64,000 bases of DNA from Stenotrophomonas sp. UBA7346 (GTDB taxonomy: Bacteria; Pseudomonadota; Gammaproteobacteria; Xanthomonadales; Xanthomonadaceae), in the NCBI GenBank assembly GCA_002471015.1, contig DKPB01000060.1:1-64000 (forward strand), given 5' to 3'. Each line of letters opens with the position of its first letter. Within the stretch, counting starts at the first letter, position 1. A program made the translations under genes and the position numbers. The notes beneath the pieces are model-generated. The model worked only from the letters and a program-made list of their open reading frames with translations, did not search any database and had not been told where the DNA came from. Shown one piece after another: positions 42,883 to 53,417 of the stretch.

Positions 42883-45231
42883 ATGATGCTGCTGCGACGT
42901 TTTGCCGCCCTTTGCCTGCTCAGCCTGACCGCCCTGCCGGCCCTGGCCGTCTCCGAGAAAGACCTGCTGCCGGTTGACCAGGCCTTCGCCTTGACCGCCA
43001 AGGCCAACAGCCGCGACCGCATCGAACTGCAGTGGGACATCGCCCCGGGTTATTACCTCTACCACCACCGCACCAGCGTCAAGGCCGGGCCGGGCTTCAC
43101 CGCCGAGGCCCTGCAGATGCCACAGGGCGAAAAGAAGCACGACGAATTCTTCGGCGATGTGGAGACCTACCACCGCCAGCTGCGTGCCATCCTGCCCGGT
43201 CGCGCCGCCCCCGGCAGTGACAGCGTGACCCTTGAGGTGCGCTACCAAGGCTGTGCCGATGCCGGCGTGTGCTATCCGCCGCAGAAGCGCAATATCGAGG
43301 TCACCCTGCCGGGCGCCGCCCCGGCGGCAACCGCTGCCGCCCCTGCCGCCCCCCTGTTCAACCCGCTGGCGGCGGCCAATGGTGGCGGTCTCAAGCTGCC
43401 GGGCACCGAGACCGCAGCCGTGCAGGGCCTGCCGCTCCCCTCGGAAAAGGCCTTCGGCTTTGAAGCCATCGTCGACACCGGCAACCGCCTGTTGCTGCGC
43501 TTCTCGCCGGCGCCGGGCTACTACCTGTACCGCGACCGCACCTCGCTGGCACTGGAAGGCGCCAATGGCGTGCGCACCGGCCGCCCGCAATGGCCAGCCG
43601 GCAAGTCCCACCGCGATGAGCATTTCGGCAATGTGGTGGTGTACTTCGACCAGGTCGACGTGCCGTTGCCGTTGCGCCGCGACCACCCGCGTGCCACCCC
43701 GGCCACGCTGGTGGTCACCTTCCAGGGCTGCCAGACCGACGGTATCTGCTACCCGCCGATGACCCGCCGGGTACGGCTGTCGCTGCCGGCCGGCGAGGTC
43801 TCGGTCAAGGAAGAGGCCACGGTCGCGCCGCTGGTCATCCCGCCGCTGCCCAGCGGCAAGAAGGGGGAGCCGGCACCGTTGCCGCTGATCGACCCGGCCA
43901 ATCCACCGGCACCGCAGCCGCTGGTGGTGCGCCCGGCGGCCGAGGCCGCCAGCCTTGCCGAAGCCGCTCCCGACGCCTCTGCAGACAACAGCAAGCGCAG
44001 CCAGCCACCCGGCGACAGCGAGCAGGCCGGCGCGCTGTGGTGGATCCTGCTGCTGGCATTGGCCGGCGGTCTGGTACTGAACCTGATGCCGTGCGTGCTG
44101 CCGGTGCTGTCGCTGAAGGTGCTGGGCCTGGCCCAGAGCGGCGAAAGCCGTGCGCACGCGCGCAGCCACGCACTCTGGTACACCGCCGGGGTGGTGCTGG
44201 CCTTTGCCGCCATTGGTGCACTGGTATTGGCCCTGCGCGCTGCCGGCCAGGCCGCAGGCTGGGGCTTCCAGCTGCAGCACCCCTGGTTCATCGCGGCGCT
44301 GGTGTACCTGATGTTCCTGGTCGGCTTGAGCCTGTCGGGGGTGTTCACCCTGGGCGGCAGCGCCGGCAAGCTGGGCCAGTCGCTGGCCAACCGCAGTGGC
44401 CCGGCCGGTGATTTCTTCACCGGCGTGCTGGCTTGCGTGGTCGCCAGCCCCTGTATCGCCCCGTTCATGGGCCCCGCCCTGGCCTACGCCTTCACCGCCC
44501 CGCCGGTATTGGCGATGCTGGTGTTCCTGGCATTGGGCCTGGGCCTGGCGCTGCCCTTCCTGCTGATCGGTTTCGTCCCAACCCTTGCCCGCCGCCTGCC
44601 CAAGCCTGGCGCCTGGATGGAAACCTTCAAGCAGGTCATGGCCTACCCGATGTACCTCACCGCCATCTGGCTGCTGTGGGTGCTGGGCAAGCAGCGTGGC
44701 ATCGATGCGATGGCGCTGATGCTGATCGGCATGACCGTGCTGGGCCTGGGTTTGTGGTGGTTCGAACGCAGCCGCTGGCACAGCCGCAAGGTCGGCATGG
44801 TGCTGGGCGCGGTGCTGGCGGTGCTGGCGCTGATCCCGATCTGGAGCGTGACCCGGATGGCGCCGCCGCAGACCCAGGCCGCACACGCCGGCACCGTGGC
44901 CTACTCGCCGGAAATGCTGGACCGCCTGCGTGCCGACAACCGCGTGGTGTTCGTCAACATGACCGCCGACTGGTGCGTCACCTGCAAGGCCAACGAGCGC
45001 AACGTGCTGGACCGTGATGCCTTCCGCGACACGCTCAAGCGCGTGGATGCGGTGTACATGCATGGCGACTGGACCAATGTGGACCCACAGATCAGCGCCT
45101 TCCTCGACCAGCACAAGGCGGTAGGCGTGCCGCTGTACGTGGTTTACGGGCCCGGGGCCCCGCCGCGCGTGCTGCCCACCGTGCTGACCCAGTCGATCGC
45201 CGAAGACGCGCTGCTGCGCGCGGCACGCTGA
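42883..45231 (+). CDS. dsbD: Thiol:disulfide interchange protein DsbD with duplicated N-terminal domain
   Basis: A 782-residue protein against about 565 in E. coli. After a signal peptide (cut about residue 22) there are two copies of the periplasmic nDsbD domain, each ending in a Cys pair: YQGCADAGVCYPP (Cys124/Cys130) and FQGCQTDGICYPP (Cys283/Cys289). Then an eight-helix membrane core (about 385-655) with its redox pair in LMPCVLPVLSLK and VASPCIAPFMG, and a C-terminal thioredoxin-like domain with WCVTC (Cys698/Cys701). DsbD carries electrons from cytoplasmic thioredoxin to periplasmic reductases. The last base of its stop is the first of the next start (TGATG). Confidence 0.95.
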   Translation: MMLLRRFAALCLLSLTALPALAVSEKDLLPVDQAFALTAKANSRDRIELQWDIAPGYYLYHHRTSVKAGPGFTAEALQMPQGEKKHDEFFGDVETYHRQLRAILPGRAAPGSDSVTLEVRYQGCADAGVCYPPQKRNIEVTLPGAAPAATAAAPAAPLFNPLAAANGGGLKLPGTETAAVQGLPLPSEKAFGFEAIVDTGNRLLLRFSPAPGYYLYRDRTSLALEGANGVRTGRPQWPAGKSHRDEHFGNVVVYFDQVDVPLPLRRDHPRATPATLVVTFQGCQTDGICYPPMTRRVRLSLPAGEVSVKEEATVAPLVIPPLPSGKKGEPAPLPLIDPANPPAPQPLVVRPAAEAASLAEAAPDASADNSKRSQPPGDSEQAGALWWILLLALAGGLVLNLMPCVLPVLSLKVLGLAQSGESRAHARSHALWYTAGVVLAFAAIGALVLALRAAGQAAGWGFQLQHPWFIAALVYLMFLVGLSLSGVFTLGGSAGKLGQSLANRSGPAGDFFTGVLACVVASPCIAPFMGPALAYAFTAPPVLAMLVFLALGLGLALPFLLIGFVPTLARRLPKPGAWMETFKQVMAYPMYLTAIWLLWVLGKQRGIDAMALMLIGMTVLGLGLWWFERSRWHSRKVGMVLGAVLAVLALIPIWSVTRMAPPQTQAAHAGTVAYSPEMLDRLRADNRVVFVNMTADWCVTCKANERNVLDRDAFRDTLKRVDAVYMHGDWTNVDPQISAFLDQHKAVGVPLYVVYGPGAPPRVLPTVLTQSIAEDALLRAAR

Positions 45232-45821
45232 TGCGGCGGGCATTGTGGTGGGTGGTGGGCATTGCCGCAGCGGCCGGGCTGTCCGCCGGCGCTTGGCTGA
45301 CCCGGCCCGCCACCACGCCACTGCCCTCGATGAGCACGCCGTCCACGCCATTGCAGTCGGCCACACCGGTACAGAGCGTGCAGGTCGGCGAGTTGGTGCC
45401 GTCCTTCACCCTGCCCGACCTGGATGGCATGCCGGTGAAGTTCCCGGACCAGTTCAAGGGCAAGCCGCTGTTGATCAATGTGTGGGCCAGCTGGTGTGCG
45501 CCCTGCATCGAGGAGATGCCCGAGTTGGCGCGCTTTGCTGCGCGTCATGCGGACACTGGACCGCAGGTGGTGGGCTTGGCGTTGGACACGCCGGAAGCGG
45601 TGCTGGATTTCCTTGGCAACGTGCCGGTGTATTACCCGATCGTGATCGAGACACCGGGGCCGCAGGATGCCAGCGTCAAACTGGGCAATTCGCGGGGCCT
45701 GCTGCCCTACAGCGTGTTGATCGATGCGCAGGGGCGCGTGCTCGCGCAGAAGCTGGGGCCGTTCAAGGCGGGTGAGATTGATGCGTGGGTTGCAGGTGTG
45801 GAGCCTTCTGCTACGCAGTGA
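45231..45821 (+). CDS. TlpA/DsbE-like periplasmic thiol-disulfide oxidoreductase
   Basis: A 196-residue membrane-anchored thioredoxin-fold protein. It has an N-terminal anchor (VVGIAAAAGLSAGAWL), a Ser/Thr/Pro linker, and a domain with WASWCAPCIEEMPELARFA (Cys89/Cys92) and the cis-proline segment RGLLPYSVLID. It begins on the last base of dsbD, so it is a natural electron acceptor for DsbD, reducing substrates such as apocytochromes or other periplasmic thiols. Confidence 0.9.
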   Translation: MRRALWWVVGIAAAAGLSAGAWLTRPATTPLPSMSTPSTPLQSATPVQSVQVGELVPSFTLPDLDGMPVKFPDQFKGKPLLINVWASWCAPCIEEMPELARFAARHADTGPQVVGLALDTPEAVLDFLGNVPVYYPIVIETPGPQDASVKLGNSRGLLPYSVLIDAQGRVLAQKLGPFKAGEIDAWVAGVEPSATQ

Positions 45822-45915
45822 ACCTGCCCGCCCTGAACTGATGGCTGCGGTTTGATTTGGCAGCCAGGTTCAGCGCAGCACACCCGGGGTGTTGTCCGCG
45901 CCAAGAGCCAGTAGC

Positions 45916-45966
45916 TCCCCTCATCCGCCCCTTCGGGGCACCTTCTCCCGCTTGCGGGAGAAGGGA
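45916..45966. repeat. Short REP-like double palindrome
   Basis: A GCCCC TTCG GGGC hairpin followed by CTCCCGC TT GCGGGAG. Its two halves correspond to the two ends of the longer R1 repeats, so it reads as an R1 site without the double-hairpin insert. Confidence 0.8.
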
Positions 45967-46056
45967 ATGCACTCCGCTCGTGGTCAGCTGCAACTGACGC
46001 ATTTCCAGCTCGGCTTTGCTCTGCATTGTTTTGTTTTGCTCACGCTCTGCTTTACA

Positions 46057-46185
46057 TCCCTTCTCCCGCCTGCGGGGTTAAGAACAGTCGCTTACGAGCC
46101 ATAGACTCGTGACTGTTCGTACGCCCCGCGTGCTACGCGGGGCCGGGGCGCGGAGCGAGGTGCCCCGAAGGGGCGGATGAGGGAA
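46057..46185. repeat. Third copy of the R1 double-hairpin repeat
   Basis: Same order as the copies at 7771 and 7915. The first stem here is ACGAG(C)C / G(A)CTCGT with a changed loop and one G-T pair on the other strand; the second is CCCCGCGT GCT ACGCGGGG, in which both outer bases changed together compared with the earlier copies. It is followed, like copy 2, by a GCTTTT-rich tract. Confidence 0.85.
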
Positions 46186-46195
46186 AGCCTTGCTT

Positions 46196-46320
46196 TGAGC
46201 TTTTGCCTTTGAGCTTTTGACCTTGCGCTTCTGCCTCTGGCTTCTGCTTGCTCCTGGCTTCTACAAAGTGCTTCGCACCTCACCCTCTTCCCAACCCCTC
46301 TCCCGGAGGGAAAGGGGCTC
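46196..46320. repeat. Degenerate GCTTTTG tract and short palindrome
   Basis: 46196-46262 is a diverged array related to the GGCTTTT repeat at 8055. A CTCTCCCGGAGGGAAAGGGG element follows at about 46297-46316. No gene is visible between 45822 and 46329. Confidence 0.65.
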
Positions 46321-46329
46321 AAACTCAGA

Positions 46330-47892
46330 TCACCAGAACGCCGCGTACAGCGCCACCAGGATCGCGATCACCGCGACCGCACCAAGGTTGAACACACCGC
46401 CCGTGCGGTAATCCACGTCGCGGGTGTTGATGATGTCCTTCTGCGGCGCCGCCGGGGTCAGCAGCGACACACCTACCGCCAACGCCAAGGCCAGCAGGAA
46501 CACCAGGCCAACACGATCAATGAACGGCAATGCCGGCCACGCCAGCTTCAGCGCGATCGACAATACGAACGAACCAATCGCCGCCGACAAGGCGCCGGCC
46601 TCGTTGGCACGCTTCCAGAACAAACCCAGCATGAAGATCACCACGATGCCCGGGGTGAAGAAACCGGTGTATTCCTGGATGTACTGGAAGGCCTGGTCAA
46701 AGCTGCCCAGCAGCGGCTTGGCAGTGAGAATACCCAGCACCACCGCCACCACCGCCGCGATGCGGCCAACCCGCACCAGCTTGGCCTGGTCGGCGTCAGG
46801 GTTGCGCTTGGCATAGAAGTCCAGGGTGAAGATGGTCGCCACCGAATTGATCTTGGACGCCAGCGAGGCCACGATTGCCGCCACCAAGGCAGCAAACACC
46901 AGGCCGAGCACGCCGGTCGGCAGCATCCGCATCATGGTCGGATAGGCCTGGTCCGGCTTGTCCAGGTTCGGTGCCAGCATCACCGCGGCGATGCCCGGCA
47001 ACACCACGATCACTGGCATCAGCAGTTTGAGGAAGGCGGCAAACAGCACGCCCTTCTGCGCCTCGCCGATGCTCTTGGCCGCCAACGCACGCTGGATGAT
47101 GTACTGGTTGAAGCCCCAGTAACTGATGTTCATGATCCACAGGCCACCCAGCAGCACGCTCAGGCCCGGCAGGTCCTTGTAGAACGGGTTGTCCTTGCTG
47201 AGGATCATCTCGAAGTGGCCCGGCTGCGCCTGCCACAGTTTGTTGAAGCCAGCGATGATGCCGGCACCATCGCCGAGCTGGTTCAAGGTCAGCCCGGCCA
47301 CGAACAGGCCGCCCAGCACCAGCAGGGTGACCTGCACGATGTCGGTCAATGCCACCGCCTTGAGCCCGCCATACAGCTGGTACAACAGCGCGAACACGCC
47401 GATCAGCACCACCGCGGTCATCTGGTCGATGCCGGTCACCTGGTTCACCGCCACCGCGCCCAGCCACAGGATCGAGGTGACGTTGACGAATACGTACAGG
47501 CCCAGCCAGAACACCGCCATCACCGTGCGGATGCGGGTGCCATAACGCTGCTCCAGGAACTGCGGCATGGTGTAGATGCCGTTGCGCAGGAACACCGGCA
47601 GGAACCACTTGCCGACGATCAACAAGGTCAGCGCCGCCATCCACTCATACGACGCCACTGCAAGACCAATCGCATAGCCCGAACCGGACATGCCGATGAT
47701 CTGCTCGGCGGAAATATTGGCGGCAATCAACGATGCACCAATCGCCCACCATGGCAGTGATTTACTGGCCAGGAAGTAATCCTTGGCGTCCTTGCTATGC
47801 CCTGCCTTTTCCCGTGATACCCACTGCGCCAGCACGAAAATGCCGGCCAGATAGATCAGGACGATCGCAATATCCAGCGTACCCAAACCCAT
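46330..47892 (-). CDS. Sodium/sugar symporter of the SSS family (SGLT-like)
   Basis: A 520-residue membrane protein with about 14 helices. SGLT-group marks are DYFLASKSLPWWAIGASLIAANISAEQIIGMSGSGYAIGL, a YGGLKAVALTDIVQVTLLVLGG segment, the NISYWGFNQYIIQRALAAKS motif and KINSVATIFTLDFYAKR. Proteins of this group import galactose, glucose or xylose with sodium. It lies 119 bp downstream of the GH3 gene on the same strand with its own GGGAG ribosome site, so it may be a separate or distal part of the sugar operon. Confidence 0.9.
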   Translation of the reverse strand: MGLGTLDIAIVLIYLAGIFVLAQWVSREKAGHSKDAKDYFLASKSLPWWAIGASLIAANISAEQIIGMSGSGYAIGLAVASYEWMAALTLLIVGKWFLPVFLRNGIYTMPQFLEQRYGTRIRTVMAVFWLGLYVFVNVTSILWLGAVAVNQVTGIDQMTAVVLIGVFALLYQLYGGLKAVALTDIVQVTLLVLGGLFVAGLTLNQLGDGAGIIAGFNKLWQAQPGHFEMILSKDNPFYKDLPGLSVLLGGLWIMNISYWGFNQYIIQRALAAKSIGEAQKGVLFAAFLKLLMPVIVVLPGIAAVMLAPNLDKPDQAYPTMMRMLPTGVLGLVFAALVAAIVASLASKINSVATIFTLDFYAKRNPDADQAKLVRVGRIAAVVAVVLGILTAKPLLGSFDQAFQYIQEYTGFFTPGIVVIFMLGLFWKRANEAGALSAAIGSFVLSIALKLAWPALPFIDRVGLVFLLALALAVGVSLLTPAAPQKDIINTRDVDYRTGGVFNLGAVAVIAILVALYAAFW

Positions 47893-47975
47893 GTTGCCAC
47901 TCCCTGTTGTGCACCGACCGGGCCGTCATCCCTGCGCCCTTTCGCTACCGACCCTCACGGGCCAAATCATCAGGT

Positions 47976-48001
47976 GCGCCGGTACCCTCCCGTACCGGCG
48001 C
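47976..48001. repeat. Perfect inverted repeat between the GH3 and symporter genes
   Basis: GCGCCGGTAC, six-base loop, GTACCGGCGC. No T tract on either strand, so it may be an RNA-processing or partial termination hairpin rather than a full terminator. Confidence 0.65.
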
Positions 48002-48011
48002 TTTCGCCGTT

Positions 48012-50591
48012 TCAGCGTGTTGCGCAGTCTACGTTTACCTCAGCCTCACCGGCAGCGCCAAGAACGATGCGCGATACCGATATGTCCGCAGCGGCAGCAC
48101 TTTCCAGCTCGGTGGCACGCTGCAGTTTGGACAGGTCCGCGCCGCCGGCAGCAAAGCACTTCAGCGGCACGCCAACGCTGACCCATTTGCCCGCGGGGAT
48201 CGCTGCCAGGGTGGATTGCAGATCCACCTTGGCCGCACAGCCGGCACCGCAGCCGACGCCTACCGTCAACGGCGCGCTTACCGCCGCGTCACGACGCAGG
48301 GTGAGCTGCAACTGCACATCGCCATTGCTCTCGCGGGTGACATCGATCGGCGTGGCCGCGATCAGCGCGAACTTTGCCAGCGCCGTGCCCGACCACTGCA
48401 GGCGACGGGCGTCTTCCTGCGCCTTGTGATCGACTGCGGTCATCTTCAAGGTGCCGTCGGCCAGCACGGTCGGCACGGTGGTGGCCGGCATGTCAGGCTG
48501 CGACGCGCTGGACAACTGCAGCGCCATGCCCAGCGCCGGGCGGCCCTTGGCGAAATAGACGCCACTGCCGGCCTGCTCGCCGCTCACCCCGGAGTCTTCC
48601 GGCAAGGCCGCCACGTCGCACTTGTCGGCATAGCTCAGGCCGTAGCCGAACTTGTACAGCGGGTTGTGGCCGGGCTTGTTCACCGCCGAGTCGGTGGCGG
48701 TACGCGGCCAGGAGAAGCTGAGCTTGCCCTTGAAGTCGTGGTTGATGCTGCCATCGGCCTTGCGCAGCAGCACATCGGCGACGCCCGCGCCTTCCGAACC
48801 CGGCAACCATGCGGCCACAAAGGCATCGGCGGCATTGATCTCGCGGTTCATCCACAGCGGGCGGCCGCTGATGAACACCGCCACCACCGGAATGCCCTCG
48901 CTCTTCAGGCGCTTGAGCAGGTCCAGGTCGGCGTCGTTGCCCGGCTTGTACAGCAGGTTGGGGATATCGCCCTGGAACTCGGCATAGGGCTCCTCGCCGA
49001 ACACCACCACGGCAACATCCGGCTTGGCCTTGTACTTGCCATCCACCGCCAGTTCGGCGCTGCCGCCCGCCGCGCTGACCTCGCGCTGCAGGCCTTCCCA
49101 GATGGTGTCGGCATTGGGGAAGTCGGCCCGGGTGGTGCCGGTACCCTGCCAGTTCAAGGTCCAACCGCCGGCCTGCTTGCCGATGTTGTTGGCGCCATCA
49201 CCGGCCACCAGCACCTTCTGGTCGGCACGCAGCGGCAGGATGCCGTTGTTGTTCTTCAACAGCACCAGCGACTCGCGCACGGCCTGGCGGGCCACCGCAC
49301 GGTGCTCGGGGGCACCCAGCAGTTCAAACTTGCCGCCCAATGCGCGCGCCGAAGGCTTCGGCGCATCGAACAGGTTCATGCGGAATTTCACCCGCAGCAC
49401 GCGACGCACCGCGTCATCCAGACGCTCGGTCGAGAGCTTGCCCGACTTCACCGCGGCAACGGTGGACTCGTACATGCCCTTCCAGCTGTCGGTGGCCATC
49501 GCCATGTCCAGGCCGGCGTCATAGGTAGCCGGGCAATCGGTGGTGCTGCAACCGGGGATCTGGCCGTGGCCGTTCCAGTCGCCGACCACGAAGCCGCCGT
49601 AGTTCATGCGGCCCTTCAGCACGTCGGTCAGCAGCGGCTTGTGGCCGTGCATCTTGACCCCGTGGAAGCTGTTGAACGAAGCCATCACCGACTGTGCACC
49701 GGCCTTGATGGCGGTGACGTAACCGGCGCTGTGGACGTCCCGCAGTTCGGCTTCGCTGACCGCGGTATCGCCCTGGTCCTTGCCATCGGTGGTGCCACCG
49801 TCGCCAACGAAGTGCTTCACCGACACCATCACATGCTTGTCGTCGAGGAAGTCCGGCGCGCCAACCTTGCCCTGCAGGCCTTCAACCATCGCCGCGGCAA
49901 ACTCGGCCACCACCTGCGGGTTCTCCGAATAGCCTTCATAGGCGCGGCCCCAACGCACGTCCTGCGGCACCGCCACGGTCGGCGCGAACGCCCATTCCAT
50001 GCCGGTGGCGCGGGTTTCGGCGGCGGTGATCTCACCGATGCGGCGCTGCAGTTCAACGTTCCGGGTGGCACCCAGGCCAACGTTGTGCGGGAACAGCGTG
50101 GCACCCACCACATTGCTCTGGCCGTGCATCGCATCGATGCCGAACAGGATCGGGATGGCCTTGCCACCGGCCGAGGTATCCATCGACGCGGCCCAGAAAT
50201 CATCGGCCACCTGCAGCCAATCCTTGGCCGGTGCGTTGTACTTGCCACCCGGGTCGGAGCTGCCACCGGCCAGGATCGAGCCCAGCCGATACTTGCGTAC
50301 GTCGTCCGGGGTGATGCTGGCCAGGTCACCCTGCACCAGCTGGCCCACCTTTTCTTCCAGCGTCATCGTCGCCAACAGATCGTTGACGCGCTTTTCCAGC
50401 GCCGCATCCTCGGCCAGCGGCCAGGCCACGCTGGGCCACTGCTCCGGATGGATGGTGCCGTCATAGGCGGCATCGGCCTTGGTGGCCGCCTGCGGCGCGC
50501 CCTTGTCCGCGTTGTTGCAGCCTGCCAGTACCGCCAGGCCTACCGCCAGCGCGCCCACCAGGGCAGCGCGGCGTGTCGAAAACGTCGTCAT
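48012..50591 (-). CDS. GH3 beta-glucosidase lipoprotein
   Basis: An 859-residue glycoside hydrolase family 3 enzyme. The ATG at 50591 has GGAGG at 7 bases; an in-frame TTG is two codons upstream. A lipoprotein signal (GLAVLAGCNN) anchors it in the envelope. The N-terminal barrel has VSVKHFVGDGGT and the nucleophile Asp at about residue 338 in GGFVVGDWNGHG; the C-terminal sandwich has VLLKNNNGILPL. A last domain of about 180 residues follows (from DMPATTVPTVLADG). Such enzymes act as exo-1,3/1,4-beta-glucosidases on cello- or xyloglucan-derived glucan. Two bases separate it from the symporter stop codon, so the genes are coupled. Confidence 0.93.
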   Translation of the reverse strand: MTTFSTRRAALVGALAVGLAVLAGCNNADKGAPQAATKADAAYDGTIHPEQWPSVAWPLAEDAALEKRVNDLLATMTLEEKVGQLVQGDLASITPDDVRKYRLGSILAGGSSDPGGKYNAPAKDWLQVADDFWAASMDTSAGGKAIPILFGIDAMHGQSNVVGATLFPHNVGLGATRNVELQRRIGEITAAETRATGMEWAFAPTVAVPQDVRWGRAYEGYSENPQVVAEFAAAMVEGLQGKVGAPDFLDDKHVMVSVKHFVGDGGTTDGKDQGDTAVSEAELRDVHSAGYVTAIKAGAQSVMASFNSFHGVKMHGHKPLLTDVLKGRMNYGGFVVGDWNGHGQIPGCSTTDCPATYDAGLDMAMATDSWKGMYESTVAAVKSGKLSTERLDDAVRRVLRVKFRMNLFDAPKPSARALGGKFELLGAPEHRAVARQAVRESLVLLKNNNGILPLRADQKVLVAGDGANNIGKQAGGWTLNWQGTGTTRADFPNADTIWEGLQREVSAAGGSAELAVDGKYKAKPDVAVVVFGEEPYAEFQGDIPNLLYKPGNDADLDLLKRLKSEGIPVVAVFISGRPLWMNREINAADAFVAAWLPGSEGAGVADVLLRKADGSINHDFKGKLSFSWPRTATDSAVNKPGHNPLYKFGYGLSYADKCDVAALPEDSGVSGEQAGSGVYFAKGRPALGMALQLSSASQPDMPATTVPTVLADGTLKMTAVDHKAQEDARRLQWSGTALAKFALIAATPIDVTRESNGDVQLQLTLRRDAAVSAPLTVGVGCGAGCAAKVDLQSTLAAIPAGKWVSVGVPLKCFAAGGADLSKLQRATELESAAAADISVSRIVLGAAGEAEVNVDCATR

Positions 50592-50593
50592 CC

Positions 50594-52003
50594 TCAACCC
50601 TCCATCTGCTCGAGCGAACGACCCTTGGTCTCACGCACGAACTTGATAACAAAGAACACCGAGATCACCGCCGACACCAGGTAGATGCTGTACGTCGAGG
50701 CCAGACCAATGCCGGCCAGCAGCATGGGGAAGGTCACGGTGACAATGAAGTTGGCCGTCCACTGCGCCGCACCGGCAACCGCCAGCGCAGAACCGCGGAT
50801 CTGGTTGGGGAACATCTCGCCCAGCATCACCCACATCACCGGGCCCCAGGACACGTTGAAGAACACCACGTAGGCATTGGCCGCAACCAGCGCCAAGGTG
50901 CCCATGCGGCCGGGCAGCTGCAGGTGGCCATCCACCATCGAGCCACTGGCGAACGCGTAGACCACCAGCGCCAGCGATACCGCCATGCCACTGGAGCCGA
51001 TCCACAGCAACGGTTTGCGGCCGATCTTGTCGATCAACAACACGGTGACGATGCAGGCACCAATGCTGAGCGCGCCAGACAGTACGTTGATCAGCAGCGC
51101 ATCGCTCTCGGAGAAGCCCACCGCCTGCCACAGCACCGCGCCGTAATAGAACACCACGTTGATGCCGACCAGCTGCTGGAACACCGCCAGGCCAACACCC
51201 ACCCAGACGATCGGACGGATCTTGCGGGTGGCCTTGTCGACCAGGTCCGACAGCTGCGGGCGATGGTGGTCCTGCGACAACGACGCGTCGATCTCGTCCA
51301 GCGTAGCCTGCGCCTGCTCTGCACCGAACAGGCGGGTCAGCACGGCCAGTGCCTCATCCTTGCGGCGCTTGACCACCAGGAAGCGCGGGCTCTCCGGGAT
51401 GAACAGCAACAGCAGCAGGAACAGCAGCGACGGGATCGCCTGCATCCAGAACATCCAGCGCCATGCCGCCTGCCCGGCCCACAGCGGCTCGGTCGAGGCA
51501 CCGGCGGCCTTGGCCAGCAGGTAGTTGCTGAGGAAGGCGATGAACAGACCGGAGATGATCGCGATCTGCTGCACCGTGGCCAGCCGGCCGCGATAACGCG
51601 CCGGTGCAACCTCGGCGATATAGGCCGGCGACATCACGCTGGCCGCACCCACCGCGAAACCACCGACCACGCGCGCGGCGATGAACACCAGCGAGCTGTG
51701 CGCACCACCGGCACCCAAGGCCGACAGCAGGAACAGCACCGCCGAGATGATCAACACCGAGCGCCGGCCCAGCCGATCGGCCAGGCGGCCGGCGAAGAAC
51801 GCGCCGATCGCACAGCCCAGCAGCATCGAAGCCACTTCAAAGCCCAGCTGTGCCTCGGTGGAACCAAAGGCCTGCTTCAGGCCATCGACGGTGCCGTTGA
51901 TCACGCCACTGTCGAAACCGAACAGGAACCCGCCTATCGTCGCCACCACGCTGATCAATATGATCAGGGCGGTGTTTTCCTTGTTTGCTGCTGACTGCCC
52001 CAT
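50594..52003 (-). CDS. Sugar porter family MFS transporter (xylose/H+ symporter-like)
   Basis: A 469-residue 12-helix transporter. Sugar-porter motifs include GGFLFGFDSGVINGT, the loop RLADRLGRRSVLI, RGRLATVQQ, PESPRFLVVKRR, VFQQLVGINVVFYYG and RETKGRSLEQM. It is closest in style to XylE/GalP/AraE. Its place between xylA and a beta-glucosidase gene makes xylose or glucose the likely substrate. Called symporter by analogy with XylE; the substrate is inferred from context. Confidence 0.9.
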   Translation of the reverse strand: MGQSAANKENTALIILISVVATIGGFLFGFDSGVINGTVDGLKQAFGSTEAQLGFEVASMLLGCAIGAFFAGRLADRLGRRSVLIISAVLFLLSALGAGGAHSSLVFIAARVVGGFAVGAASVMSPAYIAEVAPARYRGRLATVQQIAIISGLFIAFLSNYLLAKAAGASTEPLWAGQAAWRWMFWMQAIPSLLFLLLLLFIPESPRFLVVKRRKDEALAVLTRLFGAEQAQATLDEIDASLSQDHHRPQLSDLVDKATRKIRPIVWVGVGLAVFQQLVGINVVFYYGAVLWQAVGFSESDALLINVLSGALSIGACIVTVLLIDKIGRKPLLWIGSSGMAVSLALVVYAFASGSMVDGHLQLPGRMGTLALVAANAYVVFFNVSWGPVMWVMLGEMFPNQIRGSALAVAGAAQWTANFIVTVTFPMLLAGIGLASTYSIYLVSAVISVFFVIKFVRETKGRSLEQMEG

Positions 52004-52044
52004 CCCCTCACCCTCTTTGTCTGGTTATGTCGTCGGCCTGGTGC

Positions 52045-53379
<1,335 letters not shown>

Positions 53380-53417
53380 GGTGCGAATTCCTGTGTCGAC
53401 GAACTACGGGGAAAGAA

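Noticed and set aside
42769..45366. 865-residue minus-strand open frame antisense to dsbD
   Set aside because: Shadow of dsbD; Gln/His/Gly-rich composition typical of antisense frames and no motif.
47893..48011. XylR-type xyl-box operator near the symporter gene
   Set aside because: Only a half-match (GGTAGCG) to the Xanthomonas xyl-box was seen on the minus strand; not enough to annotate.
47733..50684. 983-residue plus-strand open frame antisense to the GH3 and symporter genes
   Set aside because: Shadow frame spanning two real genes and their spacer; no motif.
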